From Adiantum capillus-veneris (lineage: Eukaryota > Streptophyta > Polypodiopsida > Polypodiales > Pteridaceae), in the NCBI GenBank assembly GCA_014529385.2, contig CM043963.1, positions 1,804,001 through 1,864,000 of the forward strand: a stretch of 60,000 bases of DNA, written 5' to 3'. Positions 10,751-22,290 of this stretch are shown in pieces (positions within the stretch are counted from its first letter, which is position 1; each line of letters opens with the position of its first letter). The translations under genes and the position numbers were made by a program. The notes beneath the pieces were generated by a model, which was not told the DNA's origin, made no database searches, and worked only from the letters and a program-made list of their open reading frames with translations.

Positions 10751-11575
10751 AATTCAATGGGAATTGCAATGCTTGTGGAAGGTATGGTCATCAAGCTAAG
10801 GATTGCATAGTATTTAAGCGCGTGATGGCCAATAGACCAACCTTAGCATGGAAAGACACACCTCGAGTGCCTGCATTTATGCCGGCCCCATCTCTTGAAC
10901 AAACAACACAACACATGGTCCCTAGGGCCCAAAATGTTGTTCAAACAACACCCTTACCACCTCCAGTGCTAGGACCGCAACCACCACATCCGAGAATCAC
11001 TTCTGTGAATCAAGTGGGTTGTGGGTCATCTACTGCTTGTTTGGAAGGCTGTGAGGAAGATATGGACCCTAATATTGCCTATGGGATGGATGTGCTTGAA
11101 GAAAGTCCATAATACTACATGGAGGACTATTGGAGACAAGTCAAACCTGTATATCAAGTAGTTGCTCTTGTGGAAAGAGGCCAAAATATCAATTACACTG
11201 CTAAGAGACCACCTCTTCAATGCTATGAGTTAGCCGAGTGTCCTATTAGGCTACAAAAGAAGAAGCCAAAATATCAATTACACTGCTAAGAGACCTCCTC
11301 TTCAATGCTATGAGTTAGCCGAGTGTCCTATTAGGCTACAAAATAATGCCACACTAATGCAAACCAATCAAGCAAGCATGTCTACAATGCCGATACTCAT
11401 GTGTAAACGATGTGGCATAGATCATTTGATTGCCCAATGTCCAAATAGTCCAATTGCACCAAAGATCACGCCATTAAACTTGATTGAGGTTACTGAGGAG
11501 CCATCACAAAGTACACCTGGTACCAGTAAACGTACTCACATGATCGATGCTCCAAAAACAAAATTATATTCTTGA
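10751..11575 (+). pseudogene. Element B nucleocapsid region with two zinc knuckles
   Basis: A complete CCHC knuckle CNACGRYGHQAKDC is at about 10768-10809, followed by a proline-rich tract (10822-11112). A second knuckle-like motif CKRCGIDHLIAQC is at about 11401-11440. An 85-bp tandem duplication between them (11180-11349) breaks the frame. The arrangement of two spaced knuckles before the protease is clear even though the reading frame is not continuous. Confidence 0.72.
11180..11349 (+). repeat. 85-bp tandem duplication in element B gag
   Basis: The text beginning GCCAAAATATCAATTACACT occurs at 11180 and 11265, nearly identical over the whole unit. 85 is not a multiple of three, so the duplication shifts the frame. 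Confidence 0.93.
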
Positions 11576-12291
11576 AGAAAGAGACACGGCATCAATTGCC
11601 CAATCTCAGAAAAAGAAGAAAACACGAAGGAAGAGATCACAAAAAGAAGCGAAGTCACAAACCCCATTTCAAAGACCAACATAGGGATTGGTGACAACCC
11701 CATACATATGAACGATGTTGAAGAGGATTCTAATTCAGGTGAAACCATGGAGACCAAAACGACCACTAAGATAGAAACCAACAAGGAAGATCTTCATGAG
11801 CCACAATGGCCAGGATCCAAGAAGAAGATAAAAACTTATCCAAACCCTACAGAGGAGATAGATCGAGTTAAGCAATTAAGGAGATTGGTAGAAGATACCC
11901 AAAGGGATCTAGAACCAGCACCTAGGTAGATCCAAATTACAGACATTATATTCCCTACGCAACAACAACCTCACCAAGTCCATAGACCCTTAGCCATACC
12001 TACTGACATCCAAGAAGAAAGTGACTTAAAGTCATGGGAAAGTGGGCGTACTCACTTCTTGATGGAAAGAATGTTTACAGAGAGACTACTTGATCCTATC
12101 GAAGAAATGGAGATCCCATCTTCCCCACGTCAAGGGACTGAAGCCCAAAAGGTGCCGTTAAACATTGCCAAATTGATGGATTTCATGTCTTCAGAAGTTA
12201 GAACCACCATCATGTCCAAACTATATAAAGAACCTGACTTCGAGCCTTCCTCAATGGAGAACTAAAGTTTGGGCTACCACAATTTGGACAG
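11576..12291 (+). other. Element B gag-protease linker, degraded
   Basis: Short open runs (11708-11929, 12059-12265) of charged, low-complexity text rich in E, K and T, separated by stops. The position between nucleocapsid and protease makes it linker sequence. No domain is recognised. Confidence 0.5.
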
Positions 12292-13227
12292 ATGGATGGA
12301 GCTAGGGAGATGCCAATAGAGGAGGAACACTTAGATCCACAACCGAACCTAGATGAGAACCTTGTTATAGAAATACCTATTAACAATTTGGGACAATACT
12401 TTGATAGAGATGAATCCAATGCAACCATACCAATCACTACCAAGGGATTAATTGTGAAGGGAATCCTTGATGGTGGCGTTGGGGTTAGCATTGTGACAAA
12501 AAATTTATGGGAAACTATGGGGAGACCTCACCTTGCTACCACAACCATAGTAGTGAAGATGGCTAATGGGTCTATTGTTAAACTTATTGGGATGCTAGAA
12601 AATCTCAAGATCAAGGTCTTTGGACATAAAATAAGGATTACCTTGTTATGGATTTCTCCAAACACACTATGGTATCGGAGATGGTGGCGTTGGGGTTAGC
12701 ATTGTATATAAAAATTTATGGGAAACTATGGGGAGACCGCACCTTGCGACCGCAACCATAGTAGTGAAGATGGCCAATGGGTCTATTGTTAAACTTATTG
12801 GGATGCTAGAAGATCTCAAGATCACGGTCTTTGGACATAAAATAAGGATTACCTTGTTATGGATTTCTCCAAACACACTATGGCATCGGAGATGATCTTA
12901 GGACGTCCTTTCATGAGGGAAGAAAAAATGGTGCATGACTGGTCTAAAAACCATGTCTACTTGCAGTTCCAAGATTCTGTCATTCGAGTGGATCTTGTGA
13001 CTGGTCGAGCACATCCTCTAGGAAACAGGTTTATAAGTGATCATATATCTGACACCACAGTTCACTCGGTCCCATTGCAGTATTGTTACACGTGTAAAGT
13101 GGACACTGATGTTGGGGAAGATTCTCCTTATATGGATGTACTACCTGGGATGACTGAGTCGGACAATGTGGATTGGGTCCACCTAGCAGCAACCATAGAC
13201 ACTTGGGGAAATAGGGGGACGACCTAG
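12292..13227 (+). pseudogene. Element B aspartic protease, partly duplicated
   Basis: The active-site region reads VKGILDGGVGVSIVTKNLWE (D-G-G, the form used by many Tat/Athila-type proteases) at about 12450-12515. A 211-bp tandem duplication repeats this region at about 12661-12884. The distal part EMILGRPFMREEKMVHDWSK (about 12890-12950) fits the conserved ILGRPF segment after the flap. The duplication shifts the frame and no reverse transcriptase follows. 13228-13836 carries open but unrecognised, proline-rich text. Confidence 0.78.
12472..12893 (+). repeat. 211-bp tandem duplication across the element B protease active site
   Basis: The unit starting GGTGGCGTTGGGGTTAGCAT begins at 12472 and again at 12683. 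The copies differ at several sites (for example CTCACC versus CGCACC), so the event is not very recent. It duplicates the catalytic motif. Confidence 0.93.
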
Positions 13228-15586
13228 GTAACACCTGAGGGGGATGAAATTCTGGTACCCTTAAATATGCTACAAGCAATGCATATAGCTTTTGACAAGA
13301 CTCATCCTAATATAATGAAGAAAAGATACAAGTGGGTCCCTAAAGCTTCTTTAGCAACCATAGCTGGTGCCAAAAGATAGGAGCCTAGTAAGAGAAGTCC
13401 CATTTTCCCCAAGAAATGTAAAGAAACATTGTGTTAGATTCCTAAAAAACTATTGGAAGCCCAAGGCTACTATCAAGGAAATGATCAAATATGGGTGCCA
13501 AAACATAGATTGTGTTCTTACCTGTCACCTAACCCATGTAAGCCCAATCCCATAGCTCCAAAACAAATCAACGATCGCAGAAAGAAAAAAATCACAGAAT
13601 GCTACACACCCGCTCCAGAGCTAGTTTGGGTACTGAAGAAAGAACAATTTGTTCCATCTAGCTCAGGAAGGGGGGAGTCCCATGAAGATTCTAGCTCCTC
13701 ATGTAATGCATCCATAGAGGTCAAAGCTTCTCCACATCCTCCACCTACAATAGTGGACCTCCATAAAGTTACAAAGGAATCCACACCTCCCAGTGTTCAA
13801 GAATCACCTGATGAACCACTTCAAGTTCGATCCTAGGAGAGTATCTTACCACCCTTGCAACTCGATGAGGCACCTAAGGTAATAGAAAACTACTGGCAAA
13901 AATCCTCACCTATTACCAACTGGAACAATTGGTTTCAAAGGGTGACAAGAAGATTTCAAACAGTATGACCTACCCAAGGAAGGGGGGAAGTCTTCATTCA
14001 CGTCAGCCTATTGAATTATTTTTCTCTTACCCTTCTTTCCCTGACCTCTCAATCACCAATCTTAGGGAATGTATATATAAAGCCTTATACTCACAAAAAA
14101 CAAAAATGAGCAAGAGCAATTAGCAAACGATATGCACAATAAAAGTCAAAACATTGACCCAGACCTACACATTCACATCCAATACACTGAAACAGAAACC
14201 TATGTCATAAAACACCTTTGATCCTCATCACTCAAGTGATGGAGGGTAGGTAGGATTAGTACGATAGGAGTGTTTCTATTTTAGAGTTTAGTGATTAGCA
14301 AAGTTCTTTCTTTCCATTGATGTGCCTCCTAGAGGTATTCTTTGTGTTTTCTCGTGTGGACAGGAACGTGTTGCTGTGGTTAGGATTTGGACCTTCATGG
14401 AATCTTTCTCTCGTTCACACTTCAAATCAAGCACGACCAAAAACACAAACATGTGTTTCTTGTCCATTAGCATTGCCCCTTATCTTTTTGCATCCATGTT
14501 TGTCTGCTTTAATTGTGATTGGTAGCATAATATTCAACGCATTTGCTTAGTACCAAACATTAAATTCAATGTAAATTTTTTTCATAATCACTTGTCTAGG
14601 TTTAAAAATCAAGTAGTCTGACTAAGCTAGTTTGACCAAGCTAGGTGTTAGAGATCTTCTCTTAATACCATGGGGAATGCCTTCCTAATCATGAGTTGTT
14701 ACTTAGGTTCTTAATCCGATTTAGGCAGCATTGTGTGAAATGTACTAGGGCTTTCTAGTGGGATTAGTCCCTATTGACCTTTAGCTTAAGTATTATAAAG
14801 GGAATTTACTAGTGTGATGAGCCTGAGGAGGGTAACAATGTTATCTGACCCCCCAAAGTTACAAAATTAAAATGCTGAAAATGTACAAACAAAAAAAAAA
14901 ATCAAAGTGCCACAATGTAAAATCTTAAGCTGGAAGAGAAACCTCAGCTTGATTTGGTACTCCACTCACATGTATCGCCTATGGTACTAGAGTCCTAGAG
15001 GTTCCCAGTGTGGGCGCTTTTCCTTAAAAAGCAAAAAACCACAAGGCATACAAAATAAGCACGCACAATCACTGTGAAAAGACTTTGGGAGGTCAAAGAA
15101 AAGTAAATAAGTAAGGCAATGATTTCATTAGAATTCCTTTATCGTAGCTTAACTACAAGGTCTTCTAGGTATAGCCTCTAGTCAGCCCTCGAACATGAAA
15201 TACTTGGCTCTCACAATTAAACAACTTAATTGACGAGAGAAAATTGAGAAGCTTGCCCATGGTATTAATAGTCGATCTTTAGTGCCTTTCGATCGTTACA
15301 GTAGTGACCCCAAGCTTGTTTAATTGTTTACCTTACAACTGTTTATGTGTTTGATTATATTGCAATTTAATGTTTATTGCTGACAAATGGTTTAAAATTC
15401 TGTTAGCAATCAAATTGTTTGCCTACAACTGCATATGCTTTTTAATTGTGTATGAGAATGCAATTACTGTGCCAATGTTGTTTGATTTTGCAGTGACTGA
15501 AGAGGGCTAAGGACATTCATCTCAAATGCTCTTCGACCTCGACGAATGAGCTTCAACTCAATAGCTTCCGAGGACGGAATCTACAT
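13228..15586 (+). other. Element B 3' region without pol
   Basis: 2.4 kb in which reverse transcriptase, RNase H or integrase would be expected. There are only short frames (13453-13836 basic/proline-rich; 14317-14550) with no domain I recognise. The final 700 bp before the polypurine tract is AT-rich and stop-dense. I read it as non-coding 3' sequence of a non-autonomous element. Confidence 0.6.
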
Positions 15587-15600
15587 CAGGAAGGGGGGCA
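15587..15600 (+). other. Polypurine tract of element B
   Basis: CAGGAAGGGGGGCA immediately before TGTTAACCC at 15601 marks the 3' LTR boundary. Confidence 0.82.
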
Positions 15601-15644
15601 TGTTAACCCTCACGCACATTCCTATCACATACGACGGACTCTAT
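15601..15644 (+). repeat. 3' LTR of element B, left piece
   Basis: Matches 1727-1767 (TGTTAACCCTCACGC and ACGACGGAC) and is then interrupted by CACTA1. The other piece is 22934-23513. Confidence 0.9.
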
Positions 15645-15775
15645 ATCTACAAGAGGTTATTCATATTAGCGACGCTCACACAGCGACGCTCAAAAAAAAA
15701 ATTCCCGGCGTCGCTATGAGCGTCGCAAATTTCTTTGTATATTTGCGACACTTATAGCGACGCTCATAGCGACGC
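15645..15775 (+). repeat. Left terminus and subterminal array of CACTA1
   Basis: After CTACAAGAGG come copies in both orientations of AGCGACGCTCA (about 15668-15772), the kind of short motif bound by the second transposon protein in En/Spm. The first two terminal bases read AT instead of CA, probably a mutation of the cut site. Confidence 0.85.
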
Positions 15776-15870
15776 CGGCTGGGCTAAAAAAAATAACCGA
15801 GCGCGCCCGAAAACTCAGATCTCAGATTTGAGTTTTTCGGCGCCCTCAAGCAAGGAGCAGGTAATGCTCT

Positions 15871-15873
15871 CCC

Positions 15874-15923
<50 letters not shown>

Positions 15924-16021
15924 CTCCACACACACACACACACACACACGAGGAGAGGAAGGAGAGCCAGGTATGCTCCTTCCCTCTCCTCATTCTCATG
16001 TTCCCTTCCCCTCTTTCTCTC

Positions 16022-16058
<37 letters not shown>

Positions 16059-16205
16059 CTTCTCCACACACACACACACACACGAGGAGAGGAAGGAGAG
16101 CCAGGTATGCTCCTTCCCTCTCCTCATTCTCATGTTCCCTTCCCCTCTTTCTCTCTCCCTCTCTCTCTCTCTCTCACACACACATACACACACACACATA
16201 GTGTT

Positions 16206-16253
<48 letters not shown>

Positions 16254-16490
16254 AACAAAAACAAAAACGCACACACACATACATAAACAAAGAATGCACA
16301 CACACATTGAGAGAGAAAAAGAGAGAGAGAGCATGCATAAACAAAAAACGCACGCATTGAGAGAGGAAAAGAGAGAGAGAACATGCATAAACAAAAAACG
16401 CACACATTGAGAGAGGAAAAGAGAGAGAAAACATGCATACGATCCAAAAAAACGCACACACATTGAGAGAGAAAGAGAGAGAAACTAATT
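15871..16490 (+). repeat. CT/CA/GA-rich leader of CACTA1 with 134-bp and about 50-bp tandem units
   Basis: CT runs, CA runs and the block CGAGGAGAGGAAGGAGAGCC recur with a period of 134 bp (15949, 16083). From 16300 a GA-rich unit containing CATGCATAAACAAAAAACGC repeats about every 50 bp (16332, 16382, 16433). The long open frames here encode only low-complexity SLSLSL/HTHTHT/ERERER strings and are not genes. Confidence 0.93.
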
Positions 16491-16674
16491 TAACGTCGTA
16501 GGAAACTAATTAAAATTAAAAGAACTAAAGATCTAGCCGACGAGGAGTTGAACTCAAGACCTATTATTCAAGAGGGAAATGGAATAATCAATCTATCATA
16601 CTTGGCATGGGTGATAGAAAGGTTATGCCATTTATCTCTTTTTATTGGCACACACATCCACACACGCGCACACA

Positions 16675-17330
16675 CACAAGAAGAAGAGAGTTATAACGTC
16701 GTAGGAAACTATCTTAAAAGACGTTAAAGATTAGGTTATATGTAGACTTACATTAAATTAGATTTAGGTTTATTTTTAACTAGATTTACGTTTATTTACG
16801 CTAGATTTAGATTTACGTTATATTAGATTAGATTTAGGTCTCCATAGACTGCGATGCCTGCATGAAGCGGGTGAAGAAAGCCCTCAATGGAATATAGGGT
16901 ATTGCTGCCTTCACTCATGGTGGGCTCCATTGATCCAAAAGTACTGGTGAAATGTCTTCAGAAGATAGGGAAGAAGGTGGATCTTCAGGGTGGCAAGAGT
17001 CACTACATCCCCGACACAATGACCATCTAGACAACCTCTAGTCATTCAACAGCAACTTCAAAGTTAGTAACAAGAGCAAGAACGGTCTAAAGGTCCAATT
17101 GCTGTCGTCAGATGTGGATGGAGATGAGGCAGCTTCACCGCCGGAAGTTAACTCTCACATCTTTAGTGATGAGAATGCCAACTCTTGCCGAGTTATGTGA
17201 AAAATTATGTGTTAAATCAGTTTTAAGGTTCTTATAATCCCTGCTAGTTTAGTTCTTTGTTTTTAATATAACATAATTTACGTTAGATTTAGATTTATGT
17301 TATATTAGATTAGACTTAGGTTTATTTAGG

Positions 17331-17373
<43 letters not shown>

Positions 17374-17512
17374 GAAGAAGAGAGTTTTAACGTCGTAGGA
17401 AACTATCCCAAAAGACGTTAAAGAGTAGGTTAGATGTAGACTTACGTTAAATTAGATTTAGGTTTATTTTTAGTTAGATTACGTTTATTTAGATTTACGC
17501 TTATTTACGTTA
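16675..17512 (+). repeat. Direct repeats flanking the captured gene fragment in CACTA1
   Basis: A block of about 160 bp starting AAGAAGAAGAGAGTT occurs at about 16679-16840 and again at about 17372-17512. A shorter AT-rich block (GATTTAGATTTA, TATATTAGATTAGA) also abuts the HIPP fragment on both sides (about 16787-16839 and 17280-17322). A CA microsatellite is at 17333-17372. Confidence 0.82.
16841..17200 (+). pseudogene. Captured host gene fragment: HIPP-like heavy-metal-associated isoprenylated plant protein
   Basis: The first frame reads SIDCDACMKRVKKALNGI (16841-16894), matching the HMA fold's first strand, the C-x2-C metal site and helix 1. After a stop and a shift the HMA second half appears at about 16920-16994: GSIDPKVLVKCLQKIGKKVD, the usual VDP..LVK.L.K.GK segment. 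The original frame returns by 17041 and runs to NSCRVM followed by TGA at 17198, a C-terminal CaaX farnesylation box. HMA plus CaaX defines HIPPs, which are plant metal-binding proteins. The N-terminus and about ten residues of the fold are missing, so it is a pseudogene. TNP2 follows 700 bp downstream. Confidence 0.78.
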
Positions 17513-17804
17513 GATCGAGTCCACGCAAGAATTACTTATGGTTTAGGGTTTAGAGTTAGACGAACAGTGAAAAGATCTACTATGAAAAGATGTTAAGATG
17601 CTGTGAAGTGCTACAGCTAGAGAAGAGGCAAAGGGGTTTTGTCCACTACATGCAGTATCATGTAGACGTGGGTGTGTAGATTTCTTGTACCCACAAATAT
17701 AGGTATTGACCAATAAAGACGAGATTATAACCTGGTGGTTCTGATCTCCGTGCACCTCTAGACCGAGGTGTGCGGGGATTGGACATGACTAGAGAATGTG
17801 AGGT

Positions 17805-17840
<36 letters not shown>

Positions 17841-17902
17841 GATGAAGAATGCCAATAGAATATTAAATTTGTTGTCCAGGTTATAAGTTTTTTATCCTCA
17901 TT
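17513..17902 (+). other. CACTA1 sequence upstream of TNP2
   Basis: Non-coding. Contains a GA tract at 17807-17836 and AT-rich text. The region probably holds the 5' untranslated sequence of TNP2; no promoter element is convincing. Confidence 0.45.
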
Positions 17903-20798
17903 ATGAGTAGTGACGAGGATGTGGGACCGTCCAACCGAAACACCTATCTCTCAACGAGGGTCTTATGTCCTTGTAATCAATGCAAGCATGCTGTGCGACG
18001 GACAAGACGTGTTTCTTTGCAGCACGTTCGCGAATTTGGCGAGTTCGATCCATCTATTATAGATCGAGTTGTTGCCAATTATAACTCGTCGGACTCTGAC
18101 GCTGGCCAACAAGCAGCAATCTTGCAACCCAATAGACGTGTTCGCAGGCGCTTTGGTCAAGCAGCATATGTGAGGCCACAAGATGTAGCCTCTGACAGCT
18201 CGGGGGATGATCATGCAGAGCACATTCCCAACGAGGCAATGTTTGAGCCCGAGATTGATGAAATGATCGAGACGATCATGGATTCAGAAAGGCTTATCTA
18301 TGATGATATGAAAAGTGAAGCCGATATGCCATTGTATAATGGAGCACGTATGTCTAGATTGAAAGCACTCCTAGTTCTTCTCAACATGCAGGCAAAGTTT
18401 GGATGGAGTGATACTAGCGTCACAGCGCTTTTCAGGTGATCTATTACAATTAGTTTACTTTAATAAAACTCTAAATGTATAATGATCTGATAGATTTTTA
18501 CACGACTGCATCATATTTTTATGTTGTGTAGATTGCTGAAAGAGCACATACTACCAGCTGACAATGTGATGCCAGATTCCCGAGATGAAGCAAGAAAGAT
18601 TTTGCGAAACTTGGGGATGGATTACAATTCTATCCATGCTTGTCCTAATGACTGCATTCTCTTCAGAGGGGAATACATAGACATGGAGAAGTGTCCGAAA
18701 TGTGATTCCGAAAGATATCGAGTAGATCTCCACGGGACAAAAATTCCACAAAAGGTTTTGCAACAATTCCCTCTGCTTCCTCGCATCAAGCATTTCTTCG
18801 AATGTAAGTCCATGGCCGCCCTAGCATCATGGCATGAGGAGAATAAATCTTCGGATGGTGTGCTACGAATTCCTGCAGATTGCGTAGCCTGGAAACATAT
18901 AGATGGAACATGGTCGGATTTTGCCAGGGAAGCTCGAAATTTGCGCTTAGGCCTGGCTATGGATGGCGTAAATCCATTTGGTCAAAGATCAACATCTTAC
19001 AGTGTATGTCCCGTTGTCATCGTCAACTACAACATTCCCCCGTGGTTGACTACGAAGAAGGGGCACCTATGGCTAAGCTTGATTGTGCCAGGGCGATATA
19101 AAGTGGGGAATATGGATGTGTATCTTCGTCCACTATTGGAAGAGCTACAACAATTGTGGATTGGCATAGAGGTGGTGGATATGAGCCGACACACAGGACG
19201 ACGGAATGCTTTGATCAGAGGCATTCTAATGTGGACCATGCATGACTATCCCGGGCTAACAGAATGCTCAGGTGATCTATTGACACTCCTCACTCAGACA
19301 CTATAAATCTTGTTTTTTCCCATAGTTGATCTATTATCATGTGTATACATGCAGGGCTTCAAACAAGCGGATACAGAGCATGTGTCACATGTGGACCTAG
19401 ACTGAATGCACGTAGGGCACCCTCACTGAAGAAGCAAATCTACGAAGGTCATCAAGCGTATCTTTCAGAGAATCATGTGTTACGCGATGGCTTTTTGGGA
19501 AGAGAGCCACCAAGGATGTCTGCACAAGCATGGTTAGAGCAGAAGGAGATGTGTGATGACGGATTGCCTCCAGGGATGAAGAGACTATCTCTATGGTACG
19601 AGTTACCATACTGGCCCCGACTCATGATCAATCACTTGCTCGATCCAATGCACATATTCAAGAATGTGGGTAATCTACTATGGGACCATCTGACCGGCAA
19701 GAAAGATACTTTGGGAGCCAGAGTTGACCTTAGAAATGTGGATCGTATGGAGCAATATTGGCCGCAAACAGCGTCTGATGGATCGATAAAACTCCCTAAA
19801 GCACCATGGATTTTCACAGGAGCCCAAGAACGCAAAGTAAAAGAGACCATTCGATCTTTGCGGACCCCCACTGGCGTAATGCACTCGCTCCGAACGTGTT
19901 TTACTAAAGAAGGAAAGCTTACTGGTTTGAAGTCACACGATTGGCATAAAATGTGTCAGGTACGTTCATAGTGGACTTTAATATCATTGCATAAAATGTG
20001 GACTTTAATATCATTGCTGCACATACTTTACAGTTTATTTTACCGGTTGCCATTGAGGGATGTTTGTCTCTCGACATCCGTAACACAATCTACAAACTTG
20101 CAAAGCTGGTGCAATGGATCTCACAAAAGGAGATCAACGTAGACTCCATACCATTCGCCAAACTAAATGCTGCGGAGCTTGTGTGCATGTTTGAGAAACA
20201 TTTTCCTACTACAATGATAACCATTCAGGTGCATCTTCTTGTTCACATAGTTGATGAGGTGGAAATAGCTGGCACAGTTCATTCCAGATGGATGTTCTTC
20301 TTAGAGCGTTTCATGAAAATGCTTAAGGGATATGTGCGTCAAAAGGCACGTCCGGAGGGTAGCATGGCAGAAGGTTGGTTGGTATCAGAGTCCCTAGTGT
20401 ACATTGGAGAGTGGCTAGATGGATTTGATAAATCCCGGGACACGCTATGGCGAACCATAGATGATGAGCGCATATCTGGGATTGTCATGTGCAATCTCGG
20501 TGTTGAGAAGAAGATGACGGAAGATCTAGAGGCTAAAATCAACCGATTTTGCATGCTTCACAATCCAGTGATGCAAAAGTGGATTTCACAATATGAGGAT
20601 GCAAAGCAAGAGCGAAAAAGGACACGAATCGAGTGGAGACGGGGAAGACGACCACCGATGCTCTATCCAGCGGTTCTGGAGAGCCTACCAACCTTCATGA
20701 GCTTAAGATGGTTGCACAACCAATTGAAAAGCGCACAACAATGCGGTGACGAAGTGACTGAAGAAGAGTGGGAGTACTCTCGGGGTTGCGCGACCAAG
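17903..20798 (+). CDS. TNP2-type transposase of CACTA1, four exons
   Basis: The catalytic transposase of a CACTA element. Exons inferred from GT..AG junctions and frame: 17903-18435, 18532-19271, 19355-19959, 20034-20798, giving an uninterrupted 881-codon frame. Exon 1 has the N-terminal cysteine motif LCPCNQCKH and ends FGWSDTSVTALF. Exon 2 carries the Transposase_21 (TNP2) core: PRIKHFFECKSMAALASWHE, LAMDGVNPFG, VNYNIPPW, GILMWTMHDYPGL. Exon 3 has TSGYRACVTCG and LDPMHIFKNVGNLLWDHL. Exon 4 is a DUF4218-type region: LPVAIEGCL, HLLVHIVDEVEIAG, LKGYVRQKARPEGSMAEGW. The start at 17903 is the first ATG of the open frame; an upstream exon is possible. A further 3' exon may follow the donor at 20799. 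Length and preservation are unusual for this window. Confidence 0.88.
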
Positions 20799-20981
20799 GT
20801 AAGTTTGCAATGTACGACTAGCAAGTGACTTTATTTATAAACGTTTGAACGGCCACTCATAATCTTTGTTCGTTGTAGTATTTATATGCGTCATTACGTC
20901 ATTGTATTTAATGGTCTTTGCGTCATTGTCTACTCTATTCATTCAATATTAAGTTTAAATATTCGTGTGTTTAATGCAGGT

Positions 20982-22290
20982 ATGGATGATGAGGAGTTTC
21001 TTTCTTCTTTGTCACCGCAGCCGAGACAGTGGTACGTGCAGCATCATCGCTCTGGCACATCATCGCGCGTTCCTAGTCCATCCGCATCTCCCTCTCTTTC
21101 GGAGCATTCGGCGCACTCCGAAGCTTCGGCGTCGACGAGACGAGCTTCACACTCGTCTAGACACCGGCGCTCTAGTGGTGGCGGTGGCGGTTGTTGTGGG
21201 GATTCCGCCACCGATGCCTCCACACCGCCTCGTGTTCGACGAGGCTCTTTACCCTCCCCTTCTTTGCCCGCCCCCACACCAGCCACAGCATCGCCATCTA
21301 CGCCAGGTTTTGCACGGCTGACTGTTCCTAGAAGCTACACACCTCTACCTACTCCGCCAGGAGCCACCCCACTCGACGCTCCTCGCTTCGGGGCCCAGAC
21401 GCCGGTGGAGACACCTGACGTCCGTACCCCCATCGACACACCGCTAGAGACCCCTGCCGGGACACCCAAGTTCACGCGTCACCGGCCAGAGGGCTTGCCT
21501 TACTCCGTCGACATCGGCGGCGGCATCATCATGGATGATGACGGCAAGAAGGTGATCTCGCACATGCGTGGTCTTTGCTCTCAGTTGTTTAGACACTACA
21601 TACTAAACAAATGGAGTGAAGTACCAAGTGATTTAAAAAACAGAGTCATCAGCATACTTCATGATGAGTTTCCCGTTCCAACACGGGATCAGCGCTTCAA
21701 TGAAGACCTGATGAAGATTCGAATGCGCAAATACTGCAAACACAAGCGTTCCGCAGTGCAAAAAGCAATCAAGAATGGGTGAACAGGCCAGATTGGCTGG
21801 CCAAAGAAGATTGGAAGAATGCGAAGAAAGCAGCGCGCGAGAATCCCGACAAGTGGAAGCAACAAAAGGATGCAGCCAGAGCGCGAGTAGAGGCAGGGAG
21901 CTCGCACCACTTGGGGAGCGGTGGATGGGCATCATTTGAGGCCGATTTTGTAAGTGTTTTCACATTGCTCTTTATGTTCGATAGTTTAGGGTTTATGAGT
22001 TTTTTAATTCTAACATAATGAAATCTTTGTATGTTTTGACAGTGGTCGATGACAGGACGTGATCCCACACCGTACGAGCGCGAGTACGCAGGCAGGAAGG
22101 GCTTAAACGCCCTGATGGACATTCTCAGTTCTCGCGGCGGCATGGTTAGTATTAGGGTTTACTCTTTTTTATTTTTTGTATTGTTTTATAAATGTCGTTA
22201 TATGTTTATACTTACTGAAAGCTGTCTTATTGTCTTTTTTTGCAGAATCCGACAGATACGCCGCTTGGACGCGATGAGACGTCTAACTAG
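20982..22290 (+). CDS. CACTA1 second protein, plant Ptta/En/Spm transposase type (TNPA-like), frameshifted
   Basis: Begins MDDEEFLSS after a splice acceptor (AATGCAGG), followed by a Ser/Pro/Thr-rich, low-complexity N-terminal half. From about 21510 a conserved region begins: DDGKKVISHMRGLCSQLF, then MRKYCKHKRSAVQK. A stop at 21780 is out of register with the continuation NRPDWLAKEDWKNAKKAA (from 21779 in the next frame), pointing to a one-base deletion. SSHHLGSGGWASFEADF follows, then an intron (about 21952-22044), TGRDPTPYEREYAGRKGLNA, a second intron (about 22146-22244) and NPTDTPLGRDETSN with TAG at 22288. This matches the family annotated as Transposase_24. In En/Spm the second protein binds the subterminal repeats; that role here is inferred. 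Confidence 0.75.

Noticed and set aside
14317-14550. Hydrophobic 77-codon frame in element B 3' region as an envelope-like gene
   Set aside because: Too short, overlapping an equally long alternative frame, and without conserved neighbours.
15735-16463. Several long open frames on both strands in the CT/CA/GA tract of CACTA1
   Set aside because: They encode only SLSL, HTHT or ERER strings made by dinucleotide repeats; no start context or domain.
16520-16620. tRNA-like text on the minus strand (a B-box-like GAGTTCAACTC)
   Set aside because: No convincing A box, acceptor stem or cloverleaf; not enough for a tRNA or SINE call.
17535-17555. Telomere-like TTTAGGG
   Set aside because: A single copy only; no array.
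20886-20981. Upstream extension of the CACTA1 second ORF to 20886
   Set aside because: A splice acceptor (AATGCAGG) just before 20982 and the protein-like text starting MDDEEF favour the internal start; upstream residues look like intron.
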